From assembly GCA_043759735.1 (NCBI GenBank), contig JAYUQC010000270.1:1-18641 (forward strand): a stretch of DNA of 18,641 bases, written 5' to 3'. A program made the translations under genes and the position numbers. Below the pieces are notes generated by a model. The model was not told where the DNA came from, did not search any database, and saw nothing but the letters and a program-made list of their open reading frames with translations. The stretch is from CAISIP01 sp043759735 (lineage in GTDB: Bacteria > Pseudomonadota > Gammaproteobacteria > Burkholderiales > Burkholderiaceae_C). Positions 6,992 to 14,398 of this stretch are shown here, one piece after another (within the stretch, counting starts at the first letter, position 1; each line of letters opens with the position of its first letter).

Positions 6992-9038
6992 CGGCTTGCA
7001 CTCGACGAAGCAACTCCCTGCGCGTCACCGGCGGGCCAGATGCGGTGGCCGTCACACGCGCTTCGAAGAACATGCTGCCATCGATGTCGTTGTTGACCTG
7101 GTTGTCACGCTGGCTGAGCACCACGCTGGCATGGGCGGCACCCGCGTCGAGCGCCTGCGCCATCGCATCGACGCTGGCCAGTTGCTGGGCATGGTCGATG
7201 GCCGGCGCCAGCGTGTCGAAATCGCGTGGCCCGGTTGGGGTGAATACCCGGAACACACCGCGTACTGGCTGCGTCACGGTCACATGGACCCGCTGCGACA
7301 CCTGGCCCAGTACCGCGCCCACCGCGTTGGCCACTTCGGCGAATGGCGGCAGCTTGAGCGCCATGCCCAGGCCGCGGGCAACTTGCGGGTAATAACTGGC
7401 GGCGGGCGCACCTACCGCCACCAGCGGCAGCAGGGGCGCGAAACGCAGACTGAATACCGATGCCGGAGCCGCCGCGTCGGCCGTGCCGGGCTGCGTTGCC
7501 ATCGTCGCCAGCAGACTGGCCACTTTGCCGGCGTTGGCCTCGTTCATCTGGCCGGCATCGTTCAGCCCCGCCTCGATCAATTTCTGGTTGATGGTGGCGA
7601 TCACCATGTCTACCACCTGGCGCGAGGGCGCGACGGCGTCTCCCAGCGTCCAGGTGCCCAGACCGTAGAGGTAGCGCATCTGGCGCGCCCAGATGCGCGC
7701 ACCCAGGATCGCCGCTTCACTGTTCCAGTGGTTCGACAGGCCCAGCACATGGGCCGCGTCGCTGGGCGTAAATCCGCTGTAAATGGCCAACCCTTTGCGC
7801 TCGAGCCGGGCGATGGCCTTGGCCAGCGGGCGATCGTCCTTGTTGGCGCGCTCCAGATCGACCGGACCCTCGGCCAGACGTTGCCAGGCCATCGTCTCGT
7901 CGGGCAACAGGCGCGACAACAGTGCGGCGTCGGCCTGCAGCCGTTGCGCAAACCGGATCTGACTGGCATGGGCTGCCTGGGACTGCTGGCGCTCGAGCAC
8001 CGGCAATACCCAGGGATGCTGGTGCGCCAGCAGGCACAGCGGCAATACCCGGCGCGGCCCGATCACCAGGCCCTCACCGCCACCAAAGCGCACCTCGCTG
8101 TCACCACCCAGACCGATCGCATAGACCTTGACCGCTTCCACCATGGGACGCCACTGGCCGACCATCGCGCCGTCGAAGCTGAGCTCGGGCTGGCCACCCC
8201 GCACCACAGCGATGTCGGTGGTGGTACCGCCCATGTCGGCCACGATGGCGTCGGCGTGGCCGCTGAGCGCGCAGGCACCGAGCACGCTGGCCGCCGGCCC
8301 GGACAACACGGTGCCGACCGGGCGCCGCAGCGCACGCGATACGTTGACCAGCGTGCCATCACCCTGGACCATCATCAGCGGCGCGTCGATACGATGCAGC
8401 GCCAGCGTAAGGCGGACCGATTCGATCAGCGCCTTCACATGCGAGACCATGCGAGCGTTGAGCGCCACCGTCAACGCTCGGCGGGGCGCACCCAGGCTGG
8501 AGGCCAGTTCATGACCGCAGGTGACCGGCTTGTCGCATAGCTGCTCGACCAGGGCGCGCATCTGCAGTTCATGCTCCGGATTACGCACACCGAAACTGGC
8601 CGATATGGCAAAGGCCGACACCCGCGGTGCCTGGCGCAGGATCGCCGCACGCGTCTGGGACTCGTCGATCGACACCAGTGCAAATCCGCCGGCGTCATGA
8701 CCACCGGGCAAGGACACGATGGCATCCGCGCCCAGCAATTCCACCAGGCCACTGGATTTGATCTGCGTCGCGTCGTATCCGGCCAGCAGGACGCAAACCG
8801 GCGCACCCTTGCCTTCCACCACCGAGTTGGTGGTCAGGGTGGTGGACAAGGACACCAGGTCGACGGCTGCGAGCAACGCCTGCGGCAACTGGTCGAGTGC
8901 GCCGCCAATACCGATGGACAGGTCGAACGGCGTGGTCAGGCTCTTGCACGACGCCACGACCTGGCGCGCGGCGTCCAGCAGCACCGCATCCGTGAAGGTG
9001 CCGCCGGTGTCAATGCCCAGGCTGAAGGTCCGTTCCAT
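6966..9038 (-). CDS. Orphan HyuA-type (hydantoinase/oxoprolinase family) ASKHA ATPase
   Basis: A 690-residue member of the hydantoinase A/5-oxoprolinase A family. The actin-like ATPase fold is shown by phosphate-1 motif GIDTGGTFTD (8-17) and phosphate-2 motif ADMGGTTTD (267-275). Between them lies the N-terminal Hydant_A_N region. The rest matches the Hydantoinase_A core and C-terminal part. The open frame extends to 9302, but the ATG at 9038 gives the canonical family N-terminus (MERTFSLGIDTGG) and leaves a 19-base gap after soxG. True hydantoinases and oxoprolinases need a HyuB subunit, and none is encoded here. Its 3' end overlaps the Fe-S protein gene by 26 bases. ASKHA ATPases with an Fe-S partner reactivate corrinoids (RamA/RACE), so a similar role is plausible. 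Hydrolysis of a cyclic amide remains the alternative. Confidence 0.85.
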   Translation of the reverse strand: MERTFSLGIDTGGTFTDAVLLDAARQVVASCKSLTTPFDLSIGIGGALDQLPQALLAAVDLVSLSTTLTTNSVVEGKGAPVCVLLAGYDATQIKSSGLVELLGADAIVSLPGGHDAGGFALVSIDESQTRAAILRQAPRVSAFAISASFGVRNPEHELQMRALVEQLCDKPVTCGHELASSLGAPRRALTVALNARMVSHVKALIESVRLTLALHRIDAPLMMVQGDGTLVNVSRALRRPVGTVLSGPAASVLGACALSGHADAIVADMGGTTTDIAVVRGGQPELSFDGAMVGQWRPMVEAVKVYAIGLGGDSEVRFGGGEGLVIGPRRVLPLCLLAHQHPWVLPVLERQQSQAAHASQIRFAQRLQADAALLSRLLPDETMAWQRLAEGPVDLERANKDDRPLAKAIARLERKGLAIYSGFTPSDAAHVLGLSNHWNSEAAILGARIWARQMRYLYGLGTWTLGDAVAPSRQVVDMVIATINQKLIEAGLNDAGQMNEANAGKVASLLATMATQPGTADAAAPASVFSLRFAPLLPLVAVGAPAASYYPQVARGLGMALKLPPFAEVANAVGAVLGQVSQRVHVTVTQPVRGVFRVFTPTGPRDFDTLAPAIDHAQQLASVDAMAQALDAGAAHASVVLSQRDNQVNNDIDGSMFFEARVTATASGPPVTRRELLRRVQADERLAHLA

Positions 9039-9057
9039 CACAAGCCCCCGGGCAGAT

Positions 9058-9642
9058 TCAAGGTGTTCCGGCTTCACACAACCAGCGCACCAGGTAGTCG
9101 GCAAAACTGCGCCGCACCGTGATCTCGTATTGGATGCCGGCATACAGGCACAAAACCGTCGCGCCGGCCTTGGCGATATGGGTCTGCGCCAGGGCGCCGG
9201 TCGGAAAAGCGCGCGGATGCAGGTCCAGCGGACAACCCCGCGCCAACAGGTCGATGCTACCCGGGCCCTGCAACAACAAGGTGGTGTTGCCATGGCCGAC
9301 ATCGACCACAGCGCTGTGAATGCCGCTCAGTGCGCCCAGCAGGGCAGCCGCGAGCGCGTCGCCCTGGCGGTCGCGCAACTTGAGCAGCCATTCGTCAGGG
9401 CCCAGCCACAGCAACTGGCGCTGCGGATCGATGCTGGCGTTGTTGGCCCGCACCGGCAGATGCATGCCGGTGGTGTCGAGCACCGCCTTGGCAAAGCGCG
9501 GATCGCCGGCGTCGCCCCGCAGGTTCAGCATGTCGACGAACGGTATCTCGGCCAGGCTGCAGGGCTGCCCATCCACCTGCAGGTCGCGCGTCTGGCGACC
9601 CAGGAATCCGGCCAGCGGGCTATTCAGAACGGCGTCATGCAT
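9058..9642 (-). CDS. soxG: Sarcosine oxidase gamma subunit
   Basis: A 194-residue SoxG, the small GcvT-like-fold subunit of heterotetrameric sarcosine oxidase, which turns sarcosine into glycine and passes the methyl-derived carbon to tetrahydrofolate. Recognisable family segments include LRGDAGDPRF, GPDEWLL (about 80-87) and a DVGHGNTTLLLQGP region near 115. The frame is open to 9723, but the ATG at 9642 begins the typical SoxG N-terminus (MHDAVLNSPLAGF), is preceded by GGAAGGAA, and overlaps the soxA stop by 8 bases, implying coupled translation of alpha and gamma. Length is within the usual 180-210 range. Confidence 0.93.
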   Translation of the reverse strand: MHDAVLNSPLAGFLGRQTRDLQVDGQPCSLAEIPFVDMLNLRGDAGDPRFAKAVLDTTGMHLPVRANNASIDPQRQLLWLGPDEWLLKLRDRQGDALAAALLGALSGIHSAVVDVGHGNTTLLLQGPGSIDLLARGCPLDLHPRAFPTGALAQTHIAKAGATVLCLYAGIQYEITVRRSFADYLVRWLCEAGTP

Positions 9643-12637
9643 GAAGCAGCTTTCCTTCCGGATCGTGGAACACCGGGCTGCAGACAGTGGCCGCCACATA
9701 GCGCCCATCCGCCAGCGCCGCATGGATCTTTTGCCCCATGCGCTGCTGGCCGGAGCGCACCACCGCCAGCGCGATCGAGCGGCCCAGTGTGGGACTGTGG
9801 TAACTCGAGGTCACGTGGCCGATCATCGGGACTGGCGGCGGCGACGCCTGGGTCTGTTCGGTCAGCTGCGTACCCTCGGGCAACACCCGTTGCGCCTCAT
9901 CCGTCATCAACCCCACCAGCTGCTTGCGATCGCTTTGCGCGGTGTCACTGCGGCTCAAGGACCGGCGACCCAGGAAGTCCTTGGTCTTGGACACCATGCC
10001 ACCCATTCCCAGGTCATAAGGCGAGATCGAACCGTCGGTGTCCTGGCCAACGATGATGTAGCCCTTCTCGGCGCGCAGCACATGCATCGCCTCGGTGCCG
10101 TAGGGCGTAATGTCGAATTCCTTGCCCGCCTCCATCAGCGCATTCCAGACATGCTTGCCGGCGTTGGAGGGCACATTGACCTCGAACGACATCTCGCCCG
10201 AAAAGCTGATGCGCATGATGCGCGCCGGCACGCCCGCCGCCTTTGCCGTGCGCCAGCTCATGAATGGAAACGCCTCGTTGGACAGGTCGACATCGGTCAG
10301 CACCTTCTGCACCACGGCGCGGCTCTGCGGCCCGACCACCGCGAAGGTCGACCAGTGGTCGGTCACGGAGCTCATGTAGACCTGCATGTCGGGCCACTCC
10401 GTCTGGACCCAGCGCTCCAGCCAGCCGAGCACCCGGGCCGCGCCGCCCGTTGTAGTGGTCATCAGATATTGGTTCTCGCCCAACCGGGCGGTGACACCGT
10501 CGTCGAACACCATGCCGTTCTCGTCCAGCATCAGGCCGTAACGGCACTTGCCGATTTCAAGCTTGAGCCACGGGTTGGTGTAGACCCAGTTCAACAGTTT
10601 GGCCGCGTCCGGGCCCTGGATATCGATCTTGCCCAGCGTGGACGCGTCGAGCATGCCGACGCCCTTGCGCACCGCCAGCACCTCGCGATTGACCGCCTGG
10701 TGCAGATCCTCACCAACCTTGGGAAAATACCAGGGCCGCTTCCACTGCCCGACGTCCTCGAACAGGCAGCCGGCGGCCACATGCGCGTCATGCGGACTGG
10801 TCTTGCGCGCCGGATCGAACAACGCGCCGCGCTCCAGCCCTGCAAACGTGCCGAACGAAATCGGCAGGTAATTGGGCCGGAAAGTGGTGGTGCCGACCTT
10901 GTCGATCGGCTTGCCCATTGCACGTGCAGCCAGTGCCATGCCGTTGACGTTGCCCAGCTTGCCCTGGTCGGTACCAAAGCCCATCGCGGTATAGCGCTTG
11001 ATGTGTTCGATCGACTCGAATCCTTCGCGAATCGCCAGTTCGATGTCGCTCGCCGACACATCGTTCTGGTAGTCGACAAACGCCTTGGGGCGGCGCGACA
11101 GTGGCACACCGGTTTCGGCGATCCAGAACGTGCCGGTGGGCTCGATGGCGTGTTCGTCCACCGCATAGGCCTCGGCTCTGGCGTCGAAGCCGGCCGCGGT
11201 CGCGGCCGCAGCACCGGCCAGGCTGCCTTCGTCCAGGCTCGAACCCAGGCTCCAGGTTGCGTTGCAGGCGCCGACGCAGGCTTGCTGTGGCAACATCGAG
11301 CCCGGCTTGAAGCAAACCTGTTCGTCGTCCCAACGCGCCTTGCCACCGGAATGCGAATATAAGTGGATGGCTGGATTCCAGCCGCCGGCCATGCCGATCG
11401 TGTCGCACGGCAGTTCGCGCGTTTCGCCGCTGGCCGCTCTACCCACCATCTGGCGCACCACCAGGCCGGTGACGGCCGCAGTTCCCCTGGCCTGCACCGG
11501 CACAAAGCCGCGCAATACGGTGATGCCGGCGGCCTGCGCCTTGTGCGACCGGCTGCCGCCGTGGGGCTCGCCGGCGCGGGTGTCGACCACCGTCACCCTG
11601 GCGCCGGCGGCAAGCAGCAGGCGCGCATCGGAATACGCGCTGTCGCAACTGCCGGCAATGACAATCTGCGAGCCGACCCGCACGCCATACAACTCGGCAT
11701 AGTCGGCCAGCGCGGAGGACAGCATCACGCCTGGCAGATCGTTGTTGCCGAACACCATCGGACGCTCATGCGCTCCGGTGGCCAGCACCACCTGTTGCGC
11801 ACGCACGCGCCACAGCCGCTCGCGGAATCCCGTGCGTTCGGCCAGCGACAAATGGTCGGTCAGCGCCTCACGGATGGTCAGGAAATTGTGGTCGTGGTAA
11901 CCGAACACGACGCCGCGGCGGATGATGCGCACCTGCGGCAACTGCGCCAGTTCACGCTCGGCGTCCAACACCCAGGCCCGTGCGAGCTTGCCATTGATGG
12001 TGCCCTGCACCCGGTGCGCGCTGCCACCCAGGTGCGGGCCCAGTTCGGCCAGGATAACCCGCGCGCCACTGCGCCCGGCGGCCAGCGCCGCAGCCAGTCC
12101 GGCGATGCCGCCGCCAGCGACCAGCACATCGCAATGGATATTCTGCTGCACATATCGATCCTGGTCTTCTTGCGTCGGCGCTGCACCCAGGCCTCCGGCC
12201 TTGCGGATAAAGCGCTCGTACCACATCCAGGCCTTGGCCGGCCACATGAAAGTCTTGTAATAGAAGCCGGCCGGAAACAGCGGCGCGAACCAGCGGTTGA
12301 CGCTCAGTAGATGCTTGCCGGGACTGGGCCATGGCAATGCGCTGGTCGCCTGCAGACCTTCATACAGTTCCACCTCGGGCATCTTGGCGTTGGGAATGGT
12401 CGATGCGCCCGATTCCATTTGGACCAGTGCCGCCGGTTCTTCCACGCCGCAGGTCAGCACGCCGCGCGGACGGTGGTATTTCCACGACCGCGACAGCACG
12501 GTGCCGCCGGCGGCCAGCACCGCCGAGGCCAGCGTATCGCCGGTAAATCCCTGATAGTCGCGTCCGTTGAAACGAAATTGGATCGGTCGCTGGCGATCAA
12601 GCCGCAGGCCGGCCTTGTCGATGCGGGAACCGCTCAT
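9635..12637 (-). CDS. soxA: Sarcosine oxidase alpha subunit
   Basis: A 1000-residue SoxA, the normal size. The N-terminal segment (about 18-100) has the ferredoxin-like fold seen in this family without cluster cysteines. The nucleotide-binding module starts at CDVLVAGGGIAG (169-180) and holds the non-covalent NAD+ of the complex. The C-terminal third (about 610-1000) is a GcvT-type folate domain (SFSGEMSFEVNV, about 850), where methylene-THF is formed from the iminium intermediate channelled from SoxB. The ATG at 12637 overlaps the soxD stop as ATGA. Gene order soxB-soxD-soxA-soxG is the standard one. Confidence 0.96.
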   Translation of the reverse strand: MSGSRIDKAGLRLDRQRPIQFRFNGRDYQGFTGDTLASAVLAAGGTVLSRSWKYHRPRGVLTCGVEEPAALVQMESGASTIPNAKMPEVELYEGLQATSALPWPSPGKHLLSVNRWFAPLFPAGFYYKTFMWPAKAWMWYERFIRKAGGLGAAPTQEDQDRYVQQNIHCDVLVAGGGIAGLAAALAAGRSGARVILAELGPHLGGSAHRVQGTINGKLARAWVLDAERELAQLPQVRIIRRGVVFGYHDHNFLTIREALTDHLSLAERTGFRERLWRVRAQQVVLATGAHERPMVFGNNDLPGVMLSSALADYAELYGVRVGSQIVIAGSCDSAYSDARLLLAAGARVTVVDTRAGEPHGGSRSHKAQAAGITVLRGFVPVQARGTAAVTGLVVRQMVGRAASGETRELPCDTIGMAGGWNPAIHLYSHSGGKARWDDEQVCFKPGSMLPQQACVGACNATWSLGSSLDEGSLAGAAAATAAGFDARAEAYAVDEHAIEPTGTFWIAETGVPLSRRPKAFVDYQNDVSASDIELAIREGFESIEHIKRYTAMGFGTDQGKLGNVNGMALAARAMGKPIDKVGTTTFRPNYLPISFGTFAGLERGALFDPARKTSPHDAHVAAGCLFEDVGQWKRPWYFPKVGEDLHQAVNREVLAVRKGVGMLDASTLGKIDIQGPDAAKLLNWVYTNPWLKLEIGKCRYGLMLDENGMVFDDGVTARLGENQYLMTTTTGGAARVLGWLERWVQTEWPDMQVYMSSVTDHWSTFAVVGPQSRAVVQKVLTDVDLSNEAFPFMSWRTAKAAGVPARIMRISFSGEMSFEVNVPSNAGKHVWNALMEAGKEFDITPYGTEAMHVLRAEKGYIIVGQDTDGSISPYDLGMGGMVSKTKDFLGRRSLSRSDTAQSDRKQLVGLMTDEAQRVLPEGTQLTEQTQASPPPVPMIGHVTSSYHSPTLGRSIALAVVRSGQQRMGQKIHAALADGRYVAATVCSPVFHDPEGKLLHA

Positions 12638-13023
12638 ATGTCGCCCCCACGGTCGTCCATTGCATGTGACTCCCTGCCCCCCGAGGGGGCCTTCGCGCCT
12701 TGGGACGGCCCGGCGGTGCTCATGGGATCCTCTTCGGCGATCGAAGTTTGCACGCCAACAGGTTGCTCACCCGGCTTGTAGAACTGCTTGAACCGGTAGG
12801 TCACCGTGTCGCGTTCCGCGTTGAACCAACGCCGGCAGCCCTGGCTGTGGTGCCATTGCTCGAAGTACTGGCCCTTGGGGTTCTTGCGCATGAACAGGTA
12901 GTCGCCCCACTGCTTGTCGTCCAGCGCATCGGGGTCGGTCGGACGCGCGATATGCGCCTCGCCGCCGCAACTGAATTCGCTTTCGGCACGGGGTCCGCAC
13001 CAGGGGCAGGTGATATGAAGCAT
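12634..13023 (-). CDS. soxD: Sarcosine oxidase delta subunit with an extended C-terminus
   Basis: A 129-residue SoxD. C6, C9, H59 and C63 match the zinc-binding set of the delta subunit (CPWC near the N-terminus, HHSQGC later), and QWGDYLFMRKNPKG is a family hallmark. The conserved protein normally ends near residue 95-100. Here about 30 residues follow (including STAGPSQGAKAPSGGRESHA), encoded by a GC-rich element at 12667-12722 that has read into frame. The ATG at 13023 is chosen because it gives the canonical N-terminus MLHITCPWC; the longer open frame upstream overlaps soxB and is not real. Stop and soxA start overlap by four bases. Confidence 0.93.
   Translation of the reverse strand: MLHITCPWCGPRAESEFSCGGEAHIARPTDPDALDDKQWGDYLFMRKNPKGQYFEQWHHSQGCRRWFNAERDTVTYRFKQFYKPGEQPVGVQTSIAEEDPMSTAGPSQGAKAPSGGRESHAMDDRGGDI
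12667..12722 (+). repeat. GC-rich palindromic element within the soxD 3' end
   Basis: It contains a perfect stem GCCCCC (12676-12681)/GGGGGC (12685-12690) with loop CGA, followed by a conserved-looking GGGACGGCCCGGCGG tail (12701-12715). A diverged copy with the same layout lies in opposite orientation between sdaA and soxB. I associate this type of element with intergenic regions of Comamonadaceae/Burkholderiales; that recollection was not checked by search. Confidence 0.6.
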
Positions 13024-13055
13024 CTTCTGGTTATCCGTGACTGGCGCCGCAGGCC

Positions 13056-14306
13056 TCAGTGCGCCACACCGGCCGCACCGTGTTCGTCGATCAGGTGGCC
13101 GGTATAGAAGCGCTCCAGCGCGAACGCCGCGTTGAGTTCGTGCGGCCGGTCCTGCGCCATGGTGTGGGCCATGACCCAGCCCGAGCCCGGCGTCGCCTTG
13201 AAGCCACCGGTGCCCCAGCCGCAGTTGAAATACAGGCCCTTGATGTCGGTCTTGGAGATGATCGGGCAGGCGTCGGGCGCCACGTCGACGATGCCGGCCC
13301 ACTGCCGGTTCATGCGCACGCGCCGGAAGATGGGAAACAACTCGCAGATGGCCTGCAGCGTGTGCTCGACGACCGGGAAGCTGCCGCGCTGGCCGTAACC
13401 CAGGTAGCTGTCGATGCCGGCGCCGATCACCAGATCGCCCTTGTCGGACTGACTCACATAGGCGTGGATGGCGTTGGACATCACCACCGTGTGCAGGATC
13501 GGCTTGAGCGGCTCGGACACCAGCGCCTGCAGTGGATGGCTTTCCAGAGGCAGCCGGATGCCGGCCATGTCGGCCAGCACCGTGCTGTGGCCGGCCGAGA
13601 CGATGCCGACCTTCTTCGACGCGATCATGCCGCGGGTCGTGTCAATGCCCGTCACCTGCCCGCCATCGCGCCGGATGCCCACGACTTCGCAGTTCTGCAG
13701 GATATCGACCCCCAGCGCATCGGCCGCACGGGCAAAGCCCCAGGCGATCGCGTCATGGCGCGCCACCCCCCCGCGCGGCTGGAACGATGCACCCATGACC
13801 GGATAACGCAGCGAAGACGAGGTGTTCATGATCGGCACCATGGCCTTGATCTCGGCCGGGCCAAGCACTACGCCGTCGACGCCATTGAGCCGATTCGCAT
13901 TGACGCGCCGATGGATGTCGCGCATGTCCTGCAGCGAATGGCCGACGTTCATCACGCCGCGCTGGCTGAACATGGTGTTGTAGTTCAGCTCCTGCGACAA
14001 GCCCTCCCACAATTTCAGCGCCTTCTCATACAGGTGTGTCGCGTCGTCCCACAGGTAGTTGGAACGCACGATGGTGGTGTTGCGCGCGGTATTGCCGCCG
14101 CCGAGCCAGCCGCGCTCGACCACGGCGATGTTGCGCATGCCGTGTTCCTTGGCCAGGTAATACGCAGTAGCAAGGCCATGGCCGCCGCCACCGACGATGA
14201 CGGCGTCGTATGCGCGCTTGGGCTCGGGGCTGCGCCACTGCTTCTGCCAGTTCTCGTGGTAGGACATGGCATTGCGCGCCAGCGCAAAGATGGAAAAACG
14301 GTTCAC
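13056..14306 (-). CDS. soxB: Sarcosine oxidase beta subunit
   Basis: A 416-residue SoxB, the subunit that oxidises sarcosine with non-covalent FAD and carries covalent FMN. The FAD motif VGGGGHGLATAYY occupies 38-50. ARHDAIAWG includes H184, which aligns with the histidine bearing FMN in studied tetrameric sarcosine oxidases (numbered about 173 there, offset by the longer N-terminus). The C-terminal NCGWGTGGFK and FETGHLIDEHGAA-type motifs are intact (here FYTGHLIDEHGAAG). The start is GTG at 14306, giving the typical MNRFSIFALARNAMSYHENW-type N-terminus; no good Shine-Dalgarno precedes it, possibly because the palindromic element ends just upstream. It sits 92 bases after sdaA and 32 bases before soxD. 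Confidence 0.96.
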   Translation of the reverse strand: MNRFSIFALARNAMSYHENWQKQWRSPEPKRAYDAVIVGGGGHGLATAYYLAKEHGMRNIAVVERGWLGGGNTARNTTIVRSNYLWDDATHLYEKALKLWEGLSQELNYNTMFSQRGVMNVGHSLQDMRDIHRRVNANRLNGVDGVVLGPAEIKAMVPIMNTSSSLRYPVMGASFQPRGGVARHDAIAWGFARAADALGVDILQNCEVVGIRRDGGQVTGIDTTRGMIASKKVGIVSAGHSTVLADMAGIRLPLESHPLQALVSEPLKPILHTVVMSNAIHAYVSQSDKGDLVIGAGIDSYLGYGQRGSFPVVEHTLQAICELFPIFRRVRMNRQWAGIVDVAPDACPIISKTDIKGLYFNCGWGTGGFKATPGSGWVMAHTMAQDRPHELNAAFALERFYTGHLIDEHGAAGVAH

Positions 14307-14308
14307 GT

Positions 14309-14378
14309 CAGTGCCGCCCGGCCGTTCCGAAGATAAAGACGGCCCCCAGTGGGGGCTGCGAACGCAGTGAGCGTGGGT
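14309..14378 (-). repeat. Second GC-rich palindromic element, between sdaA and soxB
   Basis: Stem GCCCCC (14342-14347)/GGGGGC (14351-14356) with loop AGT. On the minus strand it continues into CGGAACGGCCGGGCGG, matching in order and spacing the tail of the element at 12667-12722, but in opposite orientation. It fills most of the only sizeable gap (92 bases) between sdaA and soxB and could form an intercistronic hairpin influencing soxB translation or mRNA stability. Confidence 0.55.
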
Positions 14379-14398
14379 CTAGTTTCATGGGACGCCCA

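Noticed and set aside
6966..9302. Upstream-extended start for the HyuA-type ATPase (at 9302)
   Set aside because: The extra 88 residues lie in the wrong frame over soxG. The ATG at 9038 gives the canonical N-terminus with the phosphate-binding motif at residues 8-17.
9320..11362. Long plus-strand open frame (680 codons) opposite soxA/soxG
   Set aside because: It is antisense to well-conserved sox genes, rich in His/Arg/Gln/Ala with no recognisable domain, as expected of a GC-rich shadow frame.
13059..14336. Plus-strand open frame (425 codons) opposite soxB
   Set aside because: The SoxB frame is fully conserved, and the opposite frame looks like shadow composition.
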